This document shows, piece by piece, positions 4,942 through 5,551 of a DNA stretch of 5,551 nt. The notes beneath the pieces are model-generated. The model had not been told where the DNA came from. It ran no database searches and saw only the letters and a program-made list of their open reading frames with translations. Position 1 is the first letter of the stretch; every line of letters starts with the position of its first letter. The DNA is taken from contig WQRN01000077.1 of assembly GCA_009786715.1 (NCBI GenBank), positions 1 through 5,551 of the forward strand, in the 5' to 3' direction. The position numbers and the translations under genes are program-made. The stretch is from Treponema sp. (GTDB taxonomy: Bacteria > Spirochaetota > Spirochaetia > Treponematales > Breznakiellaceae).

Positions 4942-5551
4942 AGTAATCGCCCACTTCTACGTCTTCAAGAACAGCGATTGCGTCGTCCGCTAAAATTGCG
5001 GCTGAGCAGTAGAGCGACAGCAAGTAAGAAGCGATCCCTTCATCGTCAACGCCTTTGAAGCGGACGGAAAGCCCTCTGGATTGTTCATTTTGTAAACCGC
5101 TCTGATGAAGCCCGATAACTCCGCGCTTCGATTCGCCTGTGCGAATTAATAAAATGTTTGTTTTTCCACCCTTTCCTTTTGGTTTTTTAACACCGTCCAC
5201 GAGTAACTTGTCAGTCGGTACAATTGGAATGCCGCGCCAGAGGATAAAATTTCCGCCGTAAATGTTTATCGTACTCGGCGGTACGCCTCGCCTTGTGCAT
5301 TCGCGGGCAAAAGCGGCAATCGCTCTCGGGTGCGCCAAAAAGAACGACGGTTCTTTCCACACTTTGGAAATCAATTCGTCCAAATCATCAGGCATCGGTG
5401 CTCCCTTAATCGGCGTAACGCGCTGACTGTCCGCAACATTTTTTAACAGTCCGTAATCATCATTATTGATGATCTGGCTCTCCTGCCTCTCCCTCAAACT
5501 TTCAACAGCCAAATTGAGCTGCTCCCTTGTCTGATCGTAAGGTGACGAAAA
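4928..5551 (-). CDS. srpI: Family 2A encapsulin shell protein (SrpI-like), 5'-truncated by window edge
   Basis: Forms the icosahedral HK97-fold shell of a protein nanocompartment in the cytoplasm. The 207 C-terminal residues are present; the frame stays open to base 5551, so the N-arm, the E-loop and part of the P-domain (roughly 110 residues of a ~310-residue family member) lie outside. The visible part begins FSSPYDQTREQLN and carries the spine-helix segment ESLRERQES with INN, then GAPMPDDLDELISKVW (50-65), FFLAHPRAIAAF (70-81), WRGIPI (105-110), RTGESKRGVIGLHQ (137-150), GLSVRFKG (160-167) and the C-terminal AIAVLEDVEV (191-200). These match my memory of SrpI almost block for block. A TTG codon at 5512 could be read as a start, but homology clearly continues upstream of it. 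A Lys/Gly-rich stretch at 121-130 looks longer than in SrpI. It is followed, with a 14-base overlap, by its presumed cargo, the cysteine desulfurase. No cNMP-binding domain (family 2B feature) is visible in the part present. Confidence 0.93.
   Translation of the reverse strand, partial: FSSPYDQTREQLNLAVESLRERQESQIINNDDYGLLKNVADSQRVTPIKGAPMPDDLDELISKVWKEPSFFLAHPRAIAAFARECTRRGVPPSTINIYGGNFILWRGIPIVPTDKLLVDGVKKPKGKGGKTNILLIRTGESKRGVIGLHQSGLQNEQSRGLSVRFKGVDDEGIASYLLSLYCSAAILADDAIAVLEDVEVGDYYDYT

Noticed and set aside
5510..5512. TTG as the start of the encapsulin gene
   Set aside because: The frame is open to the window edge and the upstream residues FSSPYDQTREQLN match the family, so the true start is outside.

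Overview
The window holds one compact, co-directional minus-strand gene cluster of seven genes devoted to sulfur mobilisation and cysteine synthesis. Both ends are cut: the first gene (a family 2A encapsulin shell protein) runs off the right edge and the last (an E1-like MoeB/MoeZ protein) runs off the left edge. In transcription order, right to left: encapsulin (5551-4928), SufS-type cysteine desulfurase with an N-terminal cargo-type extension (4941-3517), serine O-acetyltransferase (3505-2507), CysM/CysK-like cysteine synthase (2517-1615), JAMM/Mov34 metallopeptidase (1615-1178), MoaD/ThiS/CysO-like sulfur carrier (1185-889) and MoeZ-like adenylyltransferase entering a rhodanese domain (911 to beyond 1). 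Genes overlap by 1-23 bases or are separated by 11, so this is almost certainly one translationally coupled transcript whose promoter lies outside the window. No gap is large enough to hold another gene. I see no RNA gene, mobile element, CRISPR array or terminator.

Two modules that are normally discussed separately are joined here. The first is the encapsulin/cysteine desulfurase nanocompartment, often found next to a serine acetyltransferase. The second is the protein-thiocarboxylate route to cysteine known from Mycobacterium tuberculosis (MoeZ, CysO, CysM, Mec+) and, for homocysteine, from Wolinella (HcyS/HcyD/HcyF). An inferred scheme is as follows. The caged desulfurase strips sulfur from cysteine and stores or passes it as persulfide or S0. 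The MoeZ-like protein adenylates the carrier and sulfurates its C-terminal Gly-Gly using the rhodanese persulfide. The acetyltransferase makes O-acetylserine. The cysteine synthase joins the carrier thiocarboxylate to it, and the JAMM protease releases cysteine. The carrier has eight residues after its Gly-Gly, so the JAMM protein may also be needed to mature it.

The organism cannot be named from this sequence. It is a bacterium of moderate to low GC by eye, using Shine-Dalgarno signals and dense operon packing. All functional calls rest on motifs and remembered family sequences, not on database searches.
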